A stretch of DNA of 64,000 nt. It comes from Chitinivorax tropicus. Its GTDB lineage: Bacteria > Pseudomonadota > Gammaproteobacteria > Burkholderiales > SCOH01. Positions 17,875-27,164 of the stretch are shown here, piece by piece (the first letter of the stretch is position 1; the number at the start of each line of letters is the position of its first letter). Where the stretch lies: assembly GCF_014202905.1 (NCBI RefSeq), contig NZ_JACHHY010000014.1:62001-126000 (forward strand), read 5' to 3'. The notes under the pieces were generated by a model. It was not told the DNA's origin. It made no database searches and saw only the letters and a list, made by a program, of their open reading frames with translations. A program made the position numbers and the translations under genes.

Positions 17875-20688
17875 ATGCGACTGAAGCCCATCACCATGGC
17901 GCTCGCAACGGCAGGCGTTGTGAGCATCCTATCCCCAGTACATGCTGAAGAGCAGCCCAAAAAGACTGAGCGAATCGAAGTCACGGGTAGTCACATCAAG
18001 CGTATTTCCGCAGAAAGTGCTACCCCAATTCAAGTAGTCAAACGTGAGGAAATCGCCAAGACAGGCGCTACCAACGTCAAAGAGCTGCTTGATACCTTGT
18101 CCATGTCTACCAGTTCTAGCGATATGGCGGATATCGGTCGAAGTAATTCGTTCGCAACGGGTTCGTCTTCTGTTTCCTTCCGCAATATGGGCCAGCAATC
18201 GACATTGGTCTTGTTGAATTTCCGCCGCGTTGCGCCATATGCGCTGGCTGACTATGCGGATGTATTCACTAACCTGGATGCATTGCCTTTGGATGCCATT
18301 GAACGGGTGGAAGTCCTGAAGAGTGGCGCATCAGCCATTTATGGCTCTGACGCGGTGGCGGGCGTGATCAACATCATCACCCGTAAGGACTATCGCGGCC
18401 TTCAGATCAAAGCCGACCATAGTTGGTCGCATACCAGTGGCACCTTCAAATCCAACAATGCGAGCATTACTGGTGGCATGGGTGACTTGGCGGCAGATCG
18501 TTATAACGTTCTAGTCAACGCTGATTTCTACAAGCGCGATCCCGTGATGTGGAATGATGTGATGAAATATTCCAATAGAGAAGTGACCAAGAAATTCAGG
18601 AATTTTGGCTCGCCTTCATCCTATTCGTATCCTGGTAACGTTAATCTCAAAGCCCTGCCGGGGTGTGCAGAAAAGAATTCCGGCGGGCTGTGTATCTACA
18701 ACCGCTATGAGCGCTTCCAGGCCGTGCCGGAATCTAAGCGTGCGAATTTCTTCGCGGCTGGTAAGCTGCAGCTGACTGACTCCTTGTTGAGCTTTACCGA
18801 ACTGACCTACTCCAAAATCAAGACGGAGTATCTTAATGCATTCCAGGCTTACGGCCCAGCACTTCCACCTACTGACTGGGGTGATCCTGTCACCAGCAAG
18901 CCCAAGACATTTACCTATCGCGGGCTGCCTGTAGGGCATCCTCTCAATTCAACTAACAAGGAAGTTGGTTTCCACTATCGCTTTAAAGATGGCCCTGCGA
19001 ATAGCAAGGTTGACAGTGATTCCTACCGCTTGGTGACTGGCCTCAAAGGTTCCTTCGGAGAGCAGGACTGGGAAACGGCGGTTGGTATCATGGGGGCGAA
19101 AACCGTCAATCGCGAGTACGGTAGTTTCAGCGAAAGTGGGTTCAAGAAAGTCATTGGTGACTATACACAGACAGTCCTGCCTGCAGATTTTTTCAACAAG
19201 CCCAATGGCTACCGAATGGCCCAGGAAAACTCCGCTGAAGTGTTAAGCGTGTTGTTCCCTGAGTATGGCTATAAGGGGGAAAACAAGCAAAGCTTCATCG
19301 ATGGTAAGATTTCCGGGCCGATCGCAGAGCTCCCCACGGGTACGCTTGGTTACGCTGCGGGTTTCGATCTGCGTAAGGAAACCTTCACCATCACGCCGAC
19401 AGAAAATACCAAAAATGGTGACGTTGTCGGTTTAGGGCAAACTGAAACCAATGCTTCACGCTCGCTTGGCGCGGTATTTGGTGAGCTGAGCATTCCGGTG
19501 ATGAAAAATCTGGAGGCTCAGGTAGCGGGTCGTTTGGATAAAGCCAAAGGGTTCGATGCGCATTTCTCGCCGAAGGTCGGCTTCCGTTTTGAGCCCAGCA
19601 AGTCCATGCTGTTCCGAGGTACGTTTGAAACGGGCTTCAGAGCACCTAATCTGACTGAAAGCGCTCCATCAACCAAGATTGCATTTAACAACGGCCAGAG
19701 CGATCCGAAGCGTTGTCCGCAAGCGGAAAGGCTGTCGGAAGATTTGCAGGCACAAGCGAGTGCCTTGCCGACAAATGATCCTCGGATAGCATTTCTGCAG
19801 GCTCGTGCTGACACCGTCCGCCAAAATGAATGCTCGGCGGGTGTGGTCAGTATCGTGAAGAACAACCCTAATCTGAAGCCGGAAATCAGCAAGAGCTTCT
19901 CGCTGGGCATGGTTCTGGAGCCGATTGCGGGTATCAGCACTTCGGTTGATTACTGGAATATCCAGCGCAAGGATGAAATTGGTCTCCGCACGATAGCTGA
20001 CTTGCTTGCCAATGAGGATACCTTAGAGCCTGGCATCATCAACCGGAATTCGTTGGCAAACGAAACCAATTTCACCCCGGCAGAGCTGGCTCAATATGGT
20101 GTAACAGTTGGTTCGCTGGCGAGCAGAAACCAAGCGTTTGAAAACCGAAACAAGACCAAGACCGATGGTATTGATTTCAACCTGAGAGGTAGTTTCTCCG
20201 CAGGGGCCGCCGGGAAAATCCAGCTGGATTGGAACACCACCTATCTCCATTCTTACTATGAGTGGAGCGCCAATAAGGGTGGATATGGTGACAACCTGTC
20301 TGGTCGCTATGGTTATTCGAAGTACAGCAGCGATCTGACCACTTCACTGGTTTCCAAAGGTGCCACCAATGGCTTGCGCTTCAATTTCAATAGTGGCACA
20401 ACGCTCAAACGTGATTACAACGATACGCAATATACCGACGAAGCATGCGCTACACGTGGTTGGAATACCAGCGAATGCCGGATTGCCAGCTATATGACTG
20501 TGGATTACTTCCTTAACTACAGCGCCATCAAGAATCTGACCATCAACTTCAACGTCAGGAATGTGTTCAACCGCAAGCCGGAGCCTAACTTGCGCTGGAT
20601 GGATGAAAAAGGTGGCATCATTCCGCAGGATATCAATGACGCCAGAGGCCGTATGTTGAAACTGGGTTTTGAATACAAGTTCCTGTAA
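17875..20688 (+). CDS. TonB-dependent outer-membrane receptor
   Basis: About 937 residues. A Sec signal (MALATAGVVSILSPVHAEE) is followed by a plug domain opening with ERIEVTGSHIKR, running through VLLNFRRVAPYALADYADVF and IYGSDAVAGVINIITRKDY. A 22-strand-type barrel follows, ending LKLGFEYKFL with the terminal aromatic expected for BAM insertion. The IEVTGS-x-IKR opening and large size resemble receptors for oligosaccharides or peptides in Proteobacteria more than classic siderophore receptors; the ligand is unknown. The start may be GTG 17869 or ATG 17875, with GAGAGAG upstream. It stands alone, with strong terminators downstream. Confidence 0.92.
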   Translation: MRLKPITMALATAGVVSILSPVHAEEQPKKTERIEVTGSHIKRISAESATPIQVVKREEIAKTGATNVKELLDTLSMSTSSSDMADIGRSNSFATGSSSVSFRNMGQQSTLVLLNFRRVAPYALADYADVFTNLDALPLDAIERVEVLKSGASAIYGSDAVAGVINIITRKDYRGLQIKADHSWSHTSGTFKSNNASITGGMGDLAADRYNVLVNADFYKRDPVMWNDVMKYSNREVTKKFRNFGSPSSYSYPGNVNLKALPGCAEKNSGGLCIYNRYERFQAVPESKRANFFAAGKLQLTDSLLSFTELTYSKIKTEYLNAFQAYGPALPPTDWGDPVTSKPKTFTYRGLPVGHPLNSTNKEVGFHYRFKDGPANSKVDSDSYRLVTGLKGSFGEQDWETAVGIMGAKTVNREYGSFSESGFKKVIGDYTQTVLPADFFNKPNGYRMAQENSAEVLSVLFPEYGYKGENKQSFIDGKISGPIAELPTGTLGYAAGFDLRKETFTITPTENTKNGDVVGLGQTETNASRSLGAVFGELSIPVMKNLEAQVAGRLDKAKGFDAHFSPKVGFRFEPSKSMLFRGTFETGFRAPNLTESAPSTKIAFNNGQSDPKRCPQAERLSEDLQAQASALPTNDPRIAFLQARADTVRQNECSAGVVSIVKNNPNLKPEISKSFSLGMVLEPIAGISTSVDYWNIQRKDEIGLRTIADLLANEDTLEPGIINRNSLANETNFTPAELAQYGVTVGSLASRNQAFENRNKTKTDGIDFNLRGSFSAGAAGKIQLDWNTTYLHSYYEWSANKGGYGDNLSGRYGYSKYSSDLTTSLVSKGATNGLRFNFNSGTTLKRDYNDTQYTDEACATRGWNTSECRIASYMTVDYFLNYSAIKNLTINFNVRNVFNRKPEPNLRWMDEKGGIIPQDINDARGRMLKLGFEYKFL

Positions 20689-20700
20689 TTGGTCTGTTCT

Positions 20701-20758
20701 CCCATCCTTCGGGATGGGAACAAAAAACGGTACGCATATCAGCGTACCGTTTTTTTTT
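20701..20758. terminator. Double terminator between convergent genes
   Basis: First a CCCATCC/GGATGGG stem capped by a UUCG tetraloop (20701-20718), then a perfect 9-bp ACGGTACGC/GCGTACCGT stem with a 6-nt loop (20727-20750) followed by a nine-T run. The A-run before the second stem lets it serve pgeF as well. Confidence 0.92.
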
Positions 20759-20767
20759 AAGCTATTT

Positions 20768-21514
20768 TCAGGCCAACCACACCAGACTGGCCATCCGACC
20801 TGTCTGGCCGTTTCGTCGATATGAGAAGAATCGGTCACGCTCCACTACGGTACAAAAATCACCACCGTAGACATGCTGAACCCCCAGACGATTGAGCCTG
20901 ATCTTGGCGAGCTGATAGATGTCGGCCAGGTATTTGTCATCTGGGATGGCTGCAAAGGCCACAGCGGCATTGGGGTCGCTCTGGACAAAGGCTGCCTGAA
21001 CTTCTGACCCCACCTCGAATGCATCAGGGCCGATGGCAGGACCGAGCCACGCCATCAGTGTTTCAGGATGTGCCTGCATCGCTGTGACGGTGGCTTCGAT
21101 GACGCCATTGAGCAAGCCGCGCCAGCCCGCGTGTGCCGCGCCGACCACGGTACCGGCTTGGTCGCAGAGTAAGACTGGCAGGCAATCCGCCGTCATGACC
21201 ACGCATACACTTCCTGCCTGTCTGGCCACGCTTGCATCAGCCGTGGGGGGCTGTGTGTGTTCCATATCGGCATGGGCCACGGTGGTGCCATGTACTTGCT
21301 GTAACCAACAAGGGTCACTTGGTAGTAGGGTGCGCAGCCGGAGCCGATTTTCCAGGACGGTATTGGGCAGGTCACCCACATGATCGCCTAGATTCATGCT
21401 CTGAAAAGGTGGGTTGCTTACCCCGCCGTGGCGGGTGGTTACCAGTGCTTTGACACGATCTGGTGCGGGCCAGTCTGGGATCAGGCAATCAGCCTTGGTA
21501 AATGGTTTCGACAT
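20768..21514 (-). CDS. pgeF: PgeF (YfiH/laccase-domain) peptidoglycan editing factor
   Basis: A 248-residue multicopper-polyphenol-oxidase-like domain protein. Family motifs are visible: TRHGGVS near the N-terminus, QVHGTTV, MTADCLPVLL and AHAGWRGLLNGV, which supply the metal-binding His/Cys residues. PgeF is reported to remove mis-incorporated L-Ser from UDP-MurNAc peptides; older annotations call it a laccase. The start at 21514 overlaps the rluD stop by 26 nt, so it is translationally coupled to rluD; starts at 21529 or 21544 are possible. Confidence 0.9.
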   Translation of the reverse strand: MSKPFTKADCLIPDWPAPDRVKALVTTRHGGVSNPPFQSMNLGDHVGDLPNTVLENRLRLRTLLPSDPCWLQQVHGTTVAHADMEHTQPPTADASVARQAGSVCVVMTADCLPVLLCDQAGTVVGAAHAGWRGLLNGVIEATVTAMQAHPETLMAWLGPAIGPDAFEVGSEVQAAFVQSDPNAAVAFAAIPDDKYLADIYQLAKIRLNRLGVQHVYGGDFCTVVERDRFFSYRRNGQTGRMASLVWLA

Positions 21515-22535
21515 CGTAATCGTCTTCATCCCAATCATCTTCAAACTCGCCGGCGATATCCTCCCGCAGGAAGTCGATCAATGCCTGTATATCAACCGGT
21601 ACGGGCGAACGCCAGAGCATAGGTTTATTGGTTTCGGGGTGGATCAGCCCAAGCTTTCGTGCGTGCAGGGCTTGGCGGCCCAGGTGTTGGCAGGCTTCAT
21701 AGATTTCAGGGGTCGAGCCGTGAGGGCGGGTGCCATAGATCGGATCAGCCGCCAGCGAATGCCCAATATGGGCCATATGCACACGGATCTGATGGGTACG
21801 GCCTGTTTCCAGGCGGCATTTCACCAAGCTATGCGCACGGTACCGCTCCAGTACGAAGTAGTGAGTAATGGCAGCTTTGCCCATACTGGTGACCGCCATC
21901 CGCGTACGGTCCTTGTTGTGGCGGCCAATGGGGGCATCCACTGTACCATCCTGCTTGATCAAGCCTTGCGCAACGGCAATGTACTCCCGCTTGACCGAGC
22001 GGCCTTGCAGTTGTTGCACAAGATTGAGCTGAGCCTGAATGGTCTTCGCGACCACCATCAGGCCGCTGGTCTCTTTGTCGAGACGATGCACAATACCTGC
22101 CCTCGGCACGGTCTTGAGGGTTGGGTAATGGTACAGCAAGCCATTCAGCAGGGTGCCTTCCCAGTTACCACTGCCAGGGTGCACTACCAGCCCGGCTGGT
22201 TTGTCGATGATCAGCAGGGCATCATCTTCATACAAAATGTCCAGCGGTATGTCTTCTGCGACAAACGCCAGTTCTTCGGGTAGCATCTGCGGCGCCATGC
22301 TGACCTGTTCGCCACCCCAGACCTTGGTCTTGGCGTCAGCAGATTGGCCGTCGAGCAGAATATGACCGGCTTTCAGCCAGTTTTGCAGTCGGCTGCGTGA
22401 ATATTGCGGGAACATCTGTGCCAAAGCCTTATCGAAGCGGCTGCCGGCACAGTCCTCCGGTACCGTTGCGCTGACAGTGTCCGCGTCATCGGTATCGTTT
22501 CGGTTATAATCGTCGGGATTAATTTGGGAAGTCAT
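21489..22535 (-). CDS. rluD: 23S rRNA pseudouridine synthase RluD
   Basis: A 348-residue protein with an N-terminal S4 RNA-binding domain (GSRFDKALAQMFPQYSRSRL...) and a catalytic domain with HRLDKETSGLMV, where the Asp is the nucleophile. RluD makes pseudouridines 1911, 1915 and 1917 in helix 69 of 23S rRNA. The acidic C-terminal tail is encoded in the region overlapping pgeF. The ATG at 22535 starts one nucleotide from the divergent bamD ATG, so the promoter must lie inside bamD. Confidence 0.94.
   Translation of the reverse strand: MTSQINPDDYNRNDTDDADTVSATVPEDCAGSRFDKALAQMFPQYSRSRLQNWLKAGHILLDGQSADAKTKVWGGEQVSMAPQMLPEELAFVAEDIPLDILYEDDALLIIDKPAGLVVHPGSGNWEGTLLNGLLYHYPTLKTVPRAGIVHRLDKETSGLMVVAKTIQAQLNLVQQLQGRSVKREYIAVAQGLIKQDGTVDAPIGRHNKDRTRMAVTSMGKAAITHYFVLERYRAHSLVKCRLETGRTHQIRVHMAHIGHSLAADPIYGTRPHGSTPEIYEACQHLGRQALHARKLGLIHPETNKPMLWRSPVPVDIQALIDFLREDIAGEFEDDWDEDDYDVETIYQG
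22505..22510 (+). promoter_or_regulatory. -10 element of bamD
   Basis: A perfect TATAAT inside the rluD coding region, about 27 nt before the bamD start. No good -35 is visible at the usual distance, so confidence is moderate. Confidence 0.45.
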
Positions 22536-22536
22536 C

Positions 22537-23334
22537 ATGAAGCGTATTGTAGCTGCAAGCCGTATCGCACTGTTGAGTTTGACTTTGATTGCCGGTTGCG
22601 GTCTGCTGCCGGAACAGCAGGACGAGACGGCCAAATGGGGGCCTGACAAGATTTACAGCGAAGCGAAGGAAGCGCTGGATGGCGGCAATACACAACGCGC
22701 CATCACACTGTTCGAAAAGCTGGAAGCGCGTTACCCCTATGGCCGCTATGCCCAACAGGCGCAACTGGAAATCGCCTACGCCCATTATAAGGAAGGCGAG
22801 CCTGCTCTGGCCATTGCCGCATGTGATCGATTCATCAAAATGCATCCAACACACCCGAATGTGGACTACGCCTTCTACCTGAAAGGTGTCGTGAATTTCC
22901 TGCAGGATGATGGCTTGCTTTCCCGCATCAACCGTCAAGATATGACCGAACGCGACCCCAAATCCACACGCGAATCGTTTGATGCCTTCAAAGAGCTGGT
23001 TCAGCGCTTCCCAAGCAGCAAATACGCACCAGATGCGGTGGAGCGTATGGATAAGCTGGTCAATGCCCTGGCGCAACATGAGATTCATGTGGCGCGCTAC
23101 TATTTGAATCGTAATGCACCATTGGCTGCAGTCAACCGGGCCAGTGATGTGCTGAAGAGCTTTCCCCAGACATCAGCGGTAGAGGATGCACTGGCCATCA
23201 TGATGCAAGGTTATGAGGCGCTGGGGCAAGCCAAATTGCGAGACGACACCCGCCGCGTGCTTGAGAAGAATTACCCACAAAGTAAGTACCTGAGTGGTGG
23301 GGACGAGAAAAAATCTTTCTGGAAAATCTTTTGA
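22537..23334 (+). CDS. bamD: Outer-membrane assembly lipoprotein BamD (ComL)
   Basis: A 265-residue lipoprotein. The signal peptide ends in the lipobox LIAGC, giving an acylated Cys21. TPR-like repeats follow (IYSEAKEALDGGNTQRAITLFEKL; QLEIAYAHYKEGEPALAIAACDRFI; and later copies), as in the BAM-complex subunit that contacts BamA and BamC/E. A GGGAAG ribosome site lies 7 nt before the ATG. The divergent neighbour is rluD, a conserved arrangement in betaproteobacteria. Confidence 0.94.
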   Translation: MKRIVAASRIALLSLTLIAGCGLLPEQQDETAKWGPDKIYSEAKEALDGGNTQRAITLFEKLEARYPYGRYAQQAQLEIAYAHYKEGEPALAIAACDRFIKMHPTHPNVDYAFYLKGVVNFLQDDGLLSRINRQDMTERDPKSTRESFDAFKELVQRFPSSKYAPDAVERMDKLVNALAQHEIHVARYYLNRNAPLAAVNRASDVLKSFPQTSAVEDALAIMMQGYEALGQAKLRDDTRRVLEKNYPQSKYLSGGDEKKSFWKIF

Positions 23335-23787
23335 CGCATGGTTGTTGGAAGCCGGGCAGTGGTGCTTGGTTTGAAAAAGCCAATGTCATGAAGGGTTGGG
23401 CTTGAATCGATCATGCTGCCTTCCTTGAAGGTGCATGCAGTGATGTAGGCCCTTCAATGAAAAGGTTTTGGTGTCATACGCTGGTCATCTGATTGTCATT
23501 TTTCACTGAATGTTCTTGACTTATCCACGGCATGATCTAGAACCTATCAGACCGTGGTCATGTGCCTGAAGTCGATATTTGAATTTGATTAACTCACTGA
23601 TTTTAAATTGATTAACGGGTCACGCGCTATCGGTGCAGTTGAGGTTTTTTAAAATTCCTATTGGTCAGCAGCAAAGTGATCGCTGGCTATTCACAAAGTT
23701 ATCCACATCTTTGTGATTTTCACGAATAACATACATGTTGCTGAAGTATCGCCTGAGTCCCATCAGACCAAAGGGAGGGATGAACCC
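23335..23787. other. Intergenic region carrying DnaA-box element A
   Basis: About 450 nt. An imperfect inverted repeat (CCTTGAAGG / CCCTTCAA, 23421-23459) may end bamD transcription. After 23510 the sequence is AT-rich and carries two DnaA boxes (see the repeat entry). The GGGAGGGA ribosome site of the next gene is at the right end. Confidence 0.5.
23521..23716. repeat. Paired DnaA-box element, copy A
   Basis: DnaA-type boxes TTATCCACG (23521-23529, preceded by CTTGAC) and TTATCCACA (23699-23707) are 178 nt apart, with an AT-rich centre. The second box sits inside an 8-bp inverted repeat TCACAAAG/CTTTGTGA (23691-23716). TTCACAAAGTTATCCACA (23690-23707) recurs exactly in copy B at 26977-26994. 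Confidence 0.6.
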
Positions 23788-24408
23788 ATGGCCGCAGAGC
23801 CAAAGACAGGCAGCAAACCGTATTCCGATGCTTGCGAGCGTAATCAAGGGCCTATTCTTGAGGTGTTGCAACGATTTCTCATCCAGCAGAGCGCGGTGTT
23901 GGAGATTGGCAGTGGAACGGGGCAGCACGCAATCCACATGGCTCGACACCTGCCATGGTTGACCTGGCAAACCAGTGATCTGTTTGATAGGCATGCGGGA
24001 ATCCATTGCTGGATAGCCGAGAGTGGATTGCACAATGTCAAACCACCGTTATTGCTGGATGTTACCCAGCCGTGGCCCGCACTGGATATCGATCACATGT
24101 ATACAGCCAATACCTTCCACATCATGCCCTGGTCAGCGGTTTGCGCAACCCTGGCGGGCATGGGCCGCCTGCTTTCTGCCGGTGGATACGGTTTCATCTA
24201 CGGCCCATTCAACTATCAGGGGCGTTTCACCGCTGCCAGCAATGCGGAATTCGATGCTTGGCTCAAGGCCGAACGAGGTGCGCATTGTGGTATCCGTGAC
24301 GCTGAGGCGGTCATTGAGCAGGCCAGCGTGGCTGGTCTTTCATTGGTTGAGGACAATGCCATGCCCGCAAACAACCATATGTTGGTATTCAAGCGGCTTT
24401 CACCTTGA
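23788..24408 (+). CDS. DUF938 class I SAM-dependent methyltransferase
   Basis: A 206-residue protein. Motif I is VLEIGSGTGQHAIHMA, and the N-terminus KPYSDACERNQGPIL is characteristic of DUF938 proteins. The C-terminal portion has YGPFNYQGRFTAASNAEFDAWL and ends in VFKR. The substrate is unknown; the fold is that of small-molecule or protein methyltransferases. The start at 23788 has GGGAGGGA 7 nt upstream; an in-frame start at 23713 would overlap DnaA element A. Confidence 0.85.
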   Translation: MAAEPKTGSKPYSDACERNQGPILEVLQRFLIQQSAVLEIGSGTGQHAIHMARHLPWLTWQTSDLFDRHAGIHCWIAESGLHNVKPPLLLDVTQPWPALDIDHMYTANTFHIMPWSAVCATLAGMGRLLSAGGYGFIYGPFNYQGRFTAASNAEFDAWLKAERGAHCGIRDAEAVIEQASVAGLSLVEDNAMPANNHMLVFKRLSP

Positions 24409-24649
24409 ACAGCTTGTGGTTAATCGTTACACTTGATTGCTGATCCTGGGCGATCTGCTTTGTCCCAAATCCATTGATATATGAGGGGGCGTTTAACCGG
24501 TTTGCCGCAGCTGCATCAATATCACGTACCCACCGCCAGATTTGCCAAGACTGGCCCATGCCGATGCATATGGCGTGTGAAGGGTGTGCACCAGATGTCT
24601 GTGCCGTGCGCCTGGTAGCGCTTCCCCACAATAACGAATACAACGCTCA

Positions 24650-25417
24650 ATGACTGCAACTGTCCGCCCAAGCCAAAATAGGGCTTCCAAACCAATGGGT
24701 TTTGAATTCAAAAGCGAGCCATTCAGCTTGATCGTACTGCGTATCAAACAAGCCGACTGGGCAGTCTTACGTGATGAGCTGGATGCCAAGCTGGCAAAAA
24801 CGCCCGGTTTTTTCGACCATGATCCGGTCGTCACTGATCTTGCAGCCATCAGCGAACAGACAGATTCGATTGATTTCAATGCGCTCCGGCTGTTGCTGGC
24901 CAGACACGGGGCGTGCACCGTGGCTGTGCGCAATGGCTCCATCACCCAGCAGGAAGCCGCACTCAAGGCTGGATTCGGCATATTGAGAAGCGGGCAGATC
25001 AGCGGTGAAGCCAAGGAAAGTGGCACCAACCCGCCCGAGCAGGTAGCTGCCGTCACCGCTGCGGTAGAGCCCGACCCACCGGCCCCGGCAGGCCATCGCA
25101 TCATCAATAAACCAATTCGAACCGGGCAGCAATCCTATGCTCGCCAAGGTGATTTGATTGCAATGGATATGGTCAGTGCCGGCGGCGAGGTTTTGGCCGA
25201 TGGCAATATCCATGTCTATGGGCCGTTACGAGGGCGTGCGCTGGCAGGGATCAAAGGCGACCGGACCGCACGCATCTTCACCCGCAGCCTGGAGGCCGAG
25301 CTGGTCTCGATTGCGGGCATCTATCGTACATTTGAACACGATTGGGCAAAGGAATATCACGGCAAGCCCGTCCAGATTTTTCTCGACGGCGACAAACTGA
25401 TGATCTCGCCGTTATGA
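24650..25417 (+). CDS. minC: Septum-site inhibitor MinC
   Basis: A 255-residue protein. The N-terminal MinC domain (FKSEPFSLIVLRIKQADW...) is joined by a Pro/Ala-rich linker (about 145-155) to the C-terminal beta-helix (ARQGDLIAMDMVSAGGEVLADGNIHVYGPLRGRALAG). It inhibits FtsZ polymerisation when recruited to the membrane by MinD, and is the first gene of minCDE. The ATG at 24650 has no clear ribosome site; an internal ATG at 24695 (MGFEFKSE) is an alternative. Confidence 0.95.
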   Translation: MTATVRPSQNRASKPMGFEFKSEPFSLIVLRIKQADWAVLRDELDAKLAKTPGFFDHDPVVTDLAAISEQTDSIDFNALRLLLARHGACTVAVRNGSITQQEAALKAGFGILRSGQISGEAKESGTNPPEQVAAVTAAVEPDPPAPAGHRIINKPIRTGQQSYARQGDLIAMDMVSAGGEVLADGNIHVYGPLRGRALAGIKGDRTARIFTRSLEAELVSIAGIYRTFEHDWAKEYHGKPVQIFLDGDKLMISPL

Positions 25418-25463
25418 ACCATTTTAAATTTTAAGCTTTGATTCAACTATTTAAGGAATGAAC

Positions 25464-26276
25464 GTGGCCAAGATTGTTGTTGTCACTTCTGGCAAAGGCG
25501 GCGTCGGCAAAACTACTTCGAGTGCAAGCCTATCCTCTGGGCTCGCCTTGCAAGGTAAGAAGACAGCCGTCATCGATTTCGATGTTGGCCTGCGCAACCT
25601 GGATCTGATCATGGGCTGCGAGCGTCGTGTGGTATACGACCTGATCAACGTCATCAACAAAGAAGCGACCTTGAATCAAGCGCTGATCAAGGATAAACAT
25701 TGTGACAATCTGTATGTTCTGCCGGCTTCGCAGACGCGTGACAAGGATGCATTGACGCGCGAAGGGGTGGAGGAGGTGTTGAACAACCTGATCAAAGACG
25801 GTTTTGAATACATCATCTGTGACTCGCCGGCAGGGATCGAAACAGGTGCTTTGATGGCACTGTATTTTGCAGATGAAGCGTTTATTGTGACCAACCCCGA
25901 GGTCAGCTCGGTGCGTGACTCTGACCGCATTCTTGGCATTCTGGATGCCAAGAGCCGCCGGGCGGAGAAGGGTGAGGCGCCGGTCAAGACCCATCTGTTG
26001 GTGACGCGCTACTCGCCCAAACGGGTTACCGAGGGCGAAATGTTATCGGTGGAGGATGTACAGGAGATTCTGCGGATACCCCTGATCGGTGTGATTCCGG
26101 AATCCGAGATTGTGTTGCAGGCATCCAATTCCGGTACCCCCGCCATCCATATGAATGGATCAGACGTGGCGGAGGCTTACAAAGACGTGGTGGCCCGTTT
26201 TCTGGGCGATGACCGTCCGATGCGGTTTGTGGATTACCAGAAGCCCGGCTTCCTCAAGCGCCTGTTCGGAGGGTGA
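25464..26276 (+). CDS. minD: Septum-site ATPase MinD
   Basis: A 270-residue ParA/MinD ATPase. The deviant Walker A KGGVGKTT is at the N-terminus, and the C-terminal amphipathic membrane-targeting helix is GFLKRLFGG. It cycles on the membrane with MinE and carries MinC to the poles. The GTG at 25464 gives [16 protein letters not shown], matching the usual family start, and AAGGA lies 6 nt upstream. The ATG at 25458 abuts that site and is rejected. Confidence 0.96.
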   Translation: MAKIVVVTSGKGGVGKTTSSASLSSGLALQGKKTAVIDFDVGLRNLDLIMGCERRVVYDLINVINKEATLNQALIKDKHCDNLYVLPASQTRDKDALTREGVEEVLNNLIKDGFEYIICDSPAGIETGALMALYFADEAFIVTNPEVSSVRDSDRILGILDAKSRRAEKGEAPVKTHLLVTRYSPKRVTEGEMLSVEDVQEILRIPLIGVIPESEIVLQASNSGTPAIHMNGSDVAEAYKDVVARFLGDDRPMRFVDYQKPGFLKRLFGG

Positions 26277-26278
26277 CT

Positions 26279-26542
26279 ATGTCGTTTCTCAGTTATCTGT
26301 TGGGCCGCAAGCAGCCGTCTGCGCAAGTCGCCAAGGAACGGTTGCAGATCATCCTGGCTCACGAGCGCAGTGGCCGCACCGGTGCTGCTCCAGACTACCT
26401 GCCAGCCCTGAAGGAAGAGCTGATCGCGGTGATTTCCAAGTACATCAGCGTGGATAAGGATGACATCAAGGTGTCTCTTGAGAAGCAGGACAACTATGAA
26501 GTGTTGGAGCTGAATATCCTGCTGCCGGAAAACCGCCGCTAA
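26279..26542 (+). CDS. minE: Topological specificity factor MinE
   Basis: An 87-residue protein. The N-terminal membrane/MinD-binding segment ([28 protein letters not shown]) is followed by the dimerisation domain ([25 protein letters not shown]). It stimulates MinD ATPase and sets the Min oscillation. GGAGGG lies 5 nt before the ATG, 2 nt after the minD stop. An intrinsic terminator ends the operon. Confidence 0.96.
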   Translation: MSFLSYLLGRKQPSAQVAKERLQIILAHERSGRTGAAPDYLPALKEELIAVISKYISVDKDDIKVSLEKQDNYEVLELNILLPENRR

Positions 26543-26564
26543 GCCAGCCACTGTGCTACCCATC

Positions 26565-26594
26565 AAAGCCCCTGGCCTGTCCAGGGGCTTTTTT
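26565..26594 (+). terminator. Intrinsic terminator of minCDE
   Basis: A perfect AAAGCCCCTGG/CCAGGGGCTTT stem (11 bp, 5-nt loop) with T6 after the GC part. Confidence 0.9.
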
Positions 26595-27164
26595 GTCAAC
26601 CGCGCCGTCATCTGCCAAAGCGTGACCGGTAGAGAGCCAATAAATTTTTGCATCTTGGACTTGAATAGTTCAGATTTGCTGTCTATACCAATCTTTGTGG
26701 CTGCCGACCGTGTCGTGTCCGGTGATATTTATCAGCAGACAAACCTCTGATTTGCTTGGTTTGTTTTCTACCAGACAGCTGCATTCCCTTGATGACATCT
26801 ACTTGACTTATCCACTGTTTGGTGAATTGTTGCCATCTGGCGTAACAAGCACGAAGCGGGCCAGTTCGTGTATTTTAAAATATTGATTTAAATAAGAATT
26901 TTATGATTCACGTATGATGGGCATAAAGCGCTTGACAAGTGCAACGGGGCTTACTCGGCCTGCATCTGCCAAGCTGTTCACAAAGTTATCCACAGCTTTC
27001 CTATGAAATTCACAGCATGCATGGTGGGGTTGCAACAACGTGGTGAAGATCGCAACATATTACTCATTCCGTATATAAAACATTGATTTTAAATGTTTTT
27101 CCTTGTTGGCGGGCCGTGATTGATCTATATCTAAACTACCCTTCCTGTTACCGGAGTCGCTCCC
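26595..27164. other. AT-rich intergenic region carrying DnaA-box element B
   Basis: About 570 nt without a convincing gene. It carries the second DnaA-box element (26808-26994) and AT-rich tracts around 26870-26920 and 27060-27110, with ATTGATTTTAAAT-like words also seen near element A. Confidence 0.5.
26808..26994. repeat. Paired DnaA-box element, copy B
   Basis: TTATCCACT (26808-26816, preceded by CTTGAC) and TTATCCACA (26986-26994) are again exactly 178 nt apart. TTCACAAAGTTATCCACA (26977-26994) is identical to copy A. The centre has AT-rich words but does not align base for base with A. The downstream half of the box-flanking inverted repeat is degenerate. Confidence 0.6.

Noticed and set aside
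23521-26994. Chromosomal origin (oriC) at the DnaA-box elements
   Set aside because: Only two boxes per element, no dnaA/dnaN/rpmH/parAB neighbourhood, and the elements are duplicated. A DnaA-binding regulatory or titration role is more cautious.
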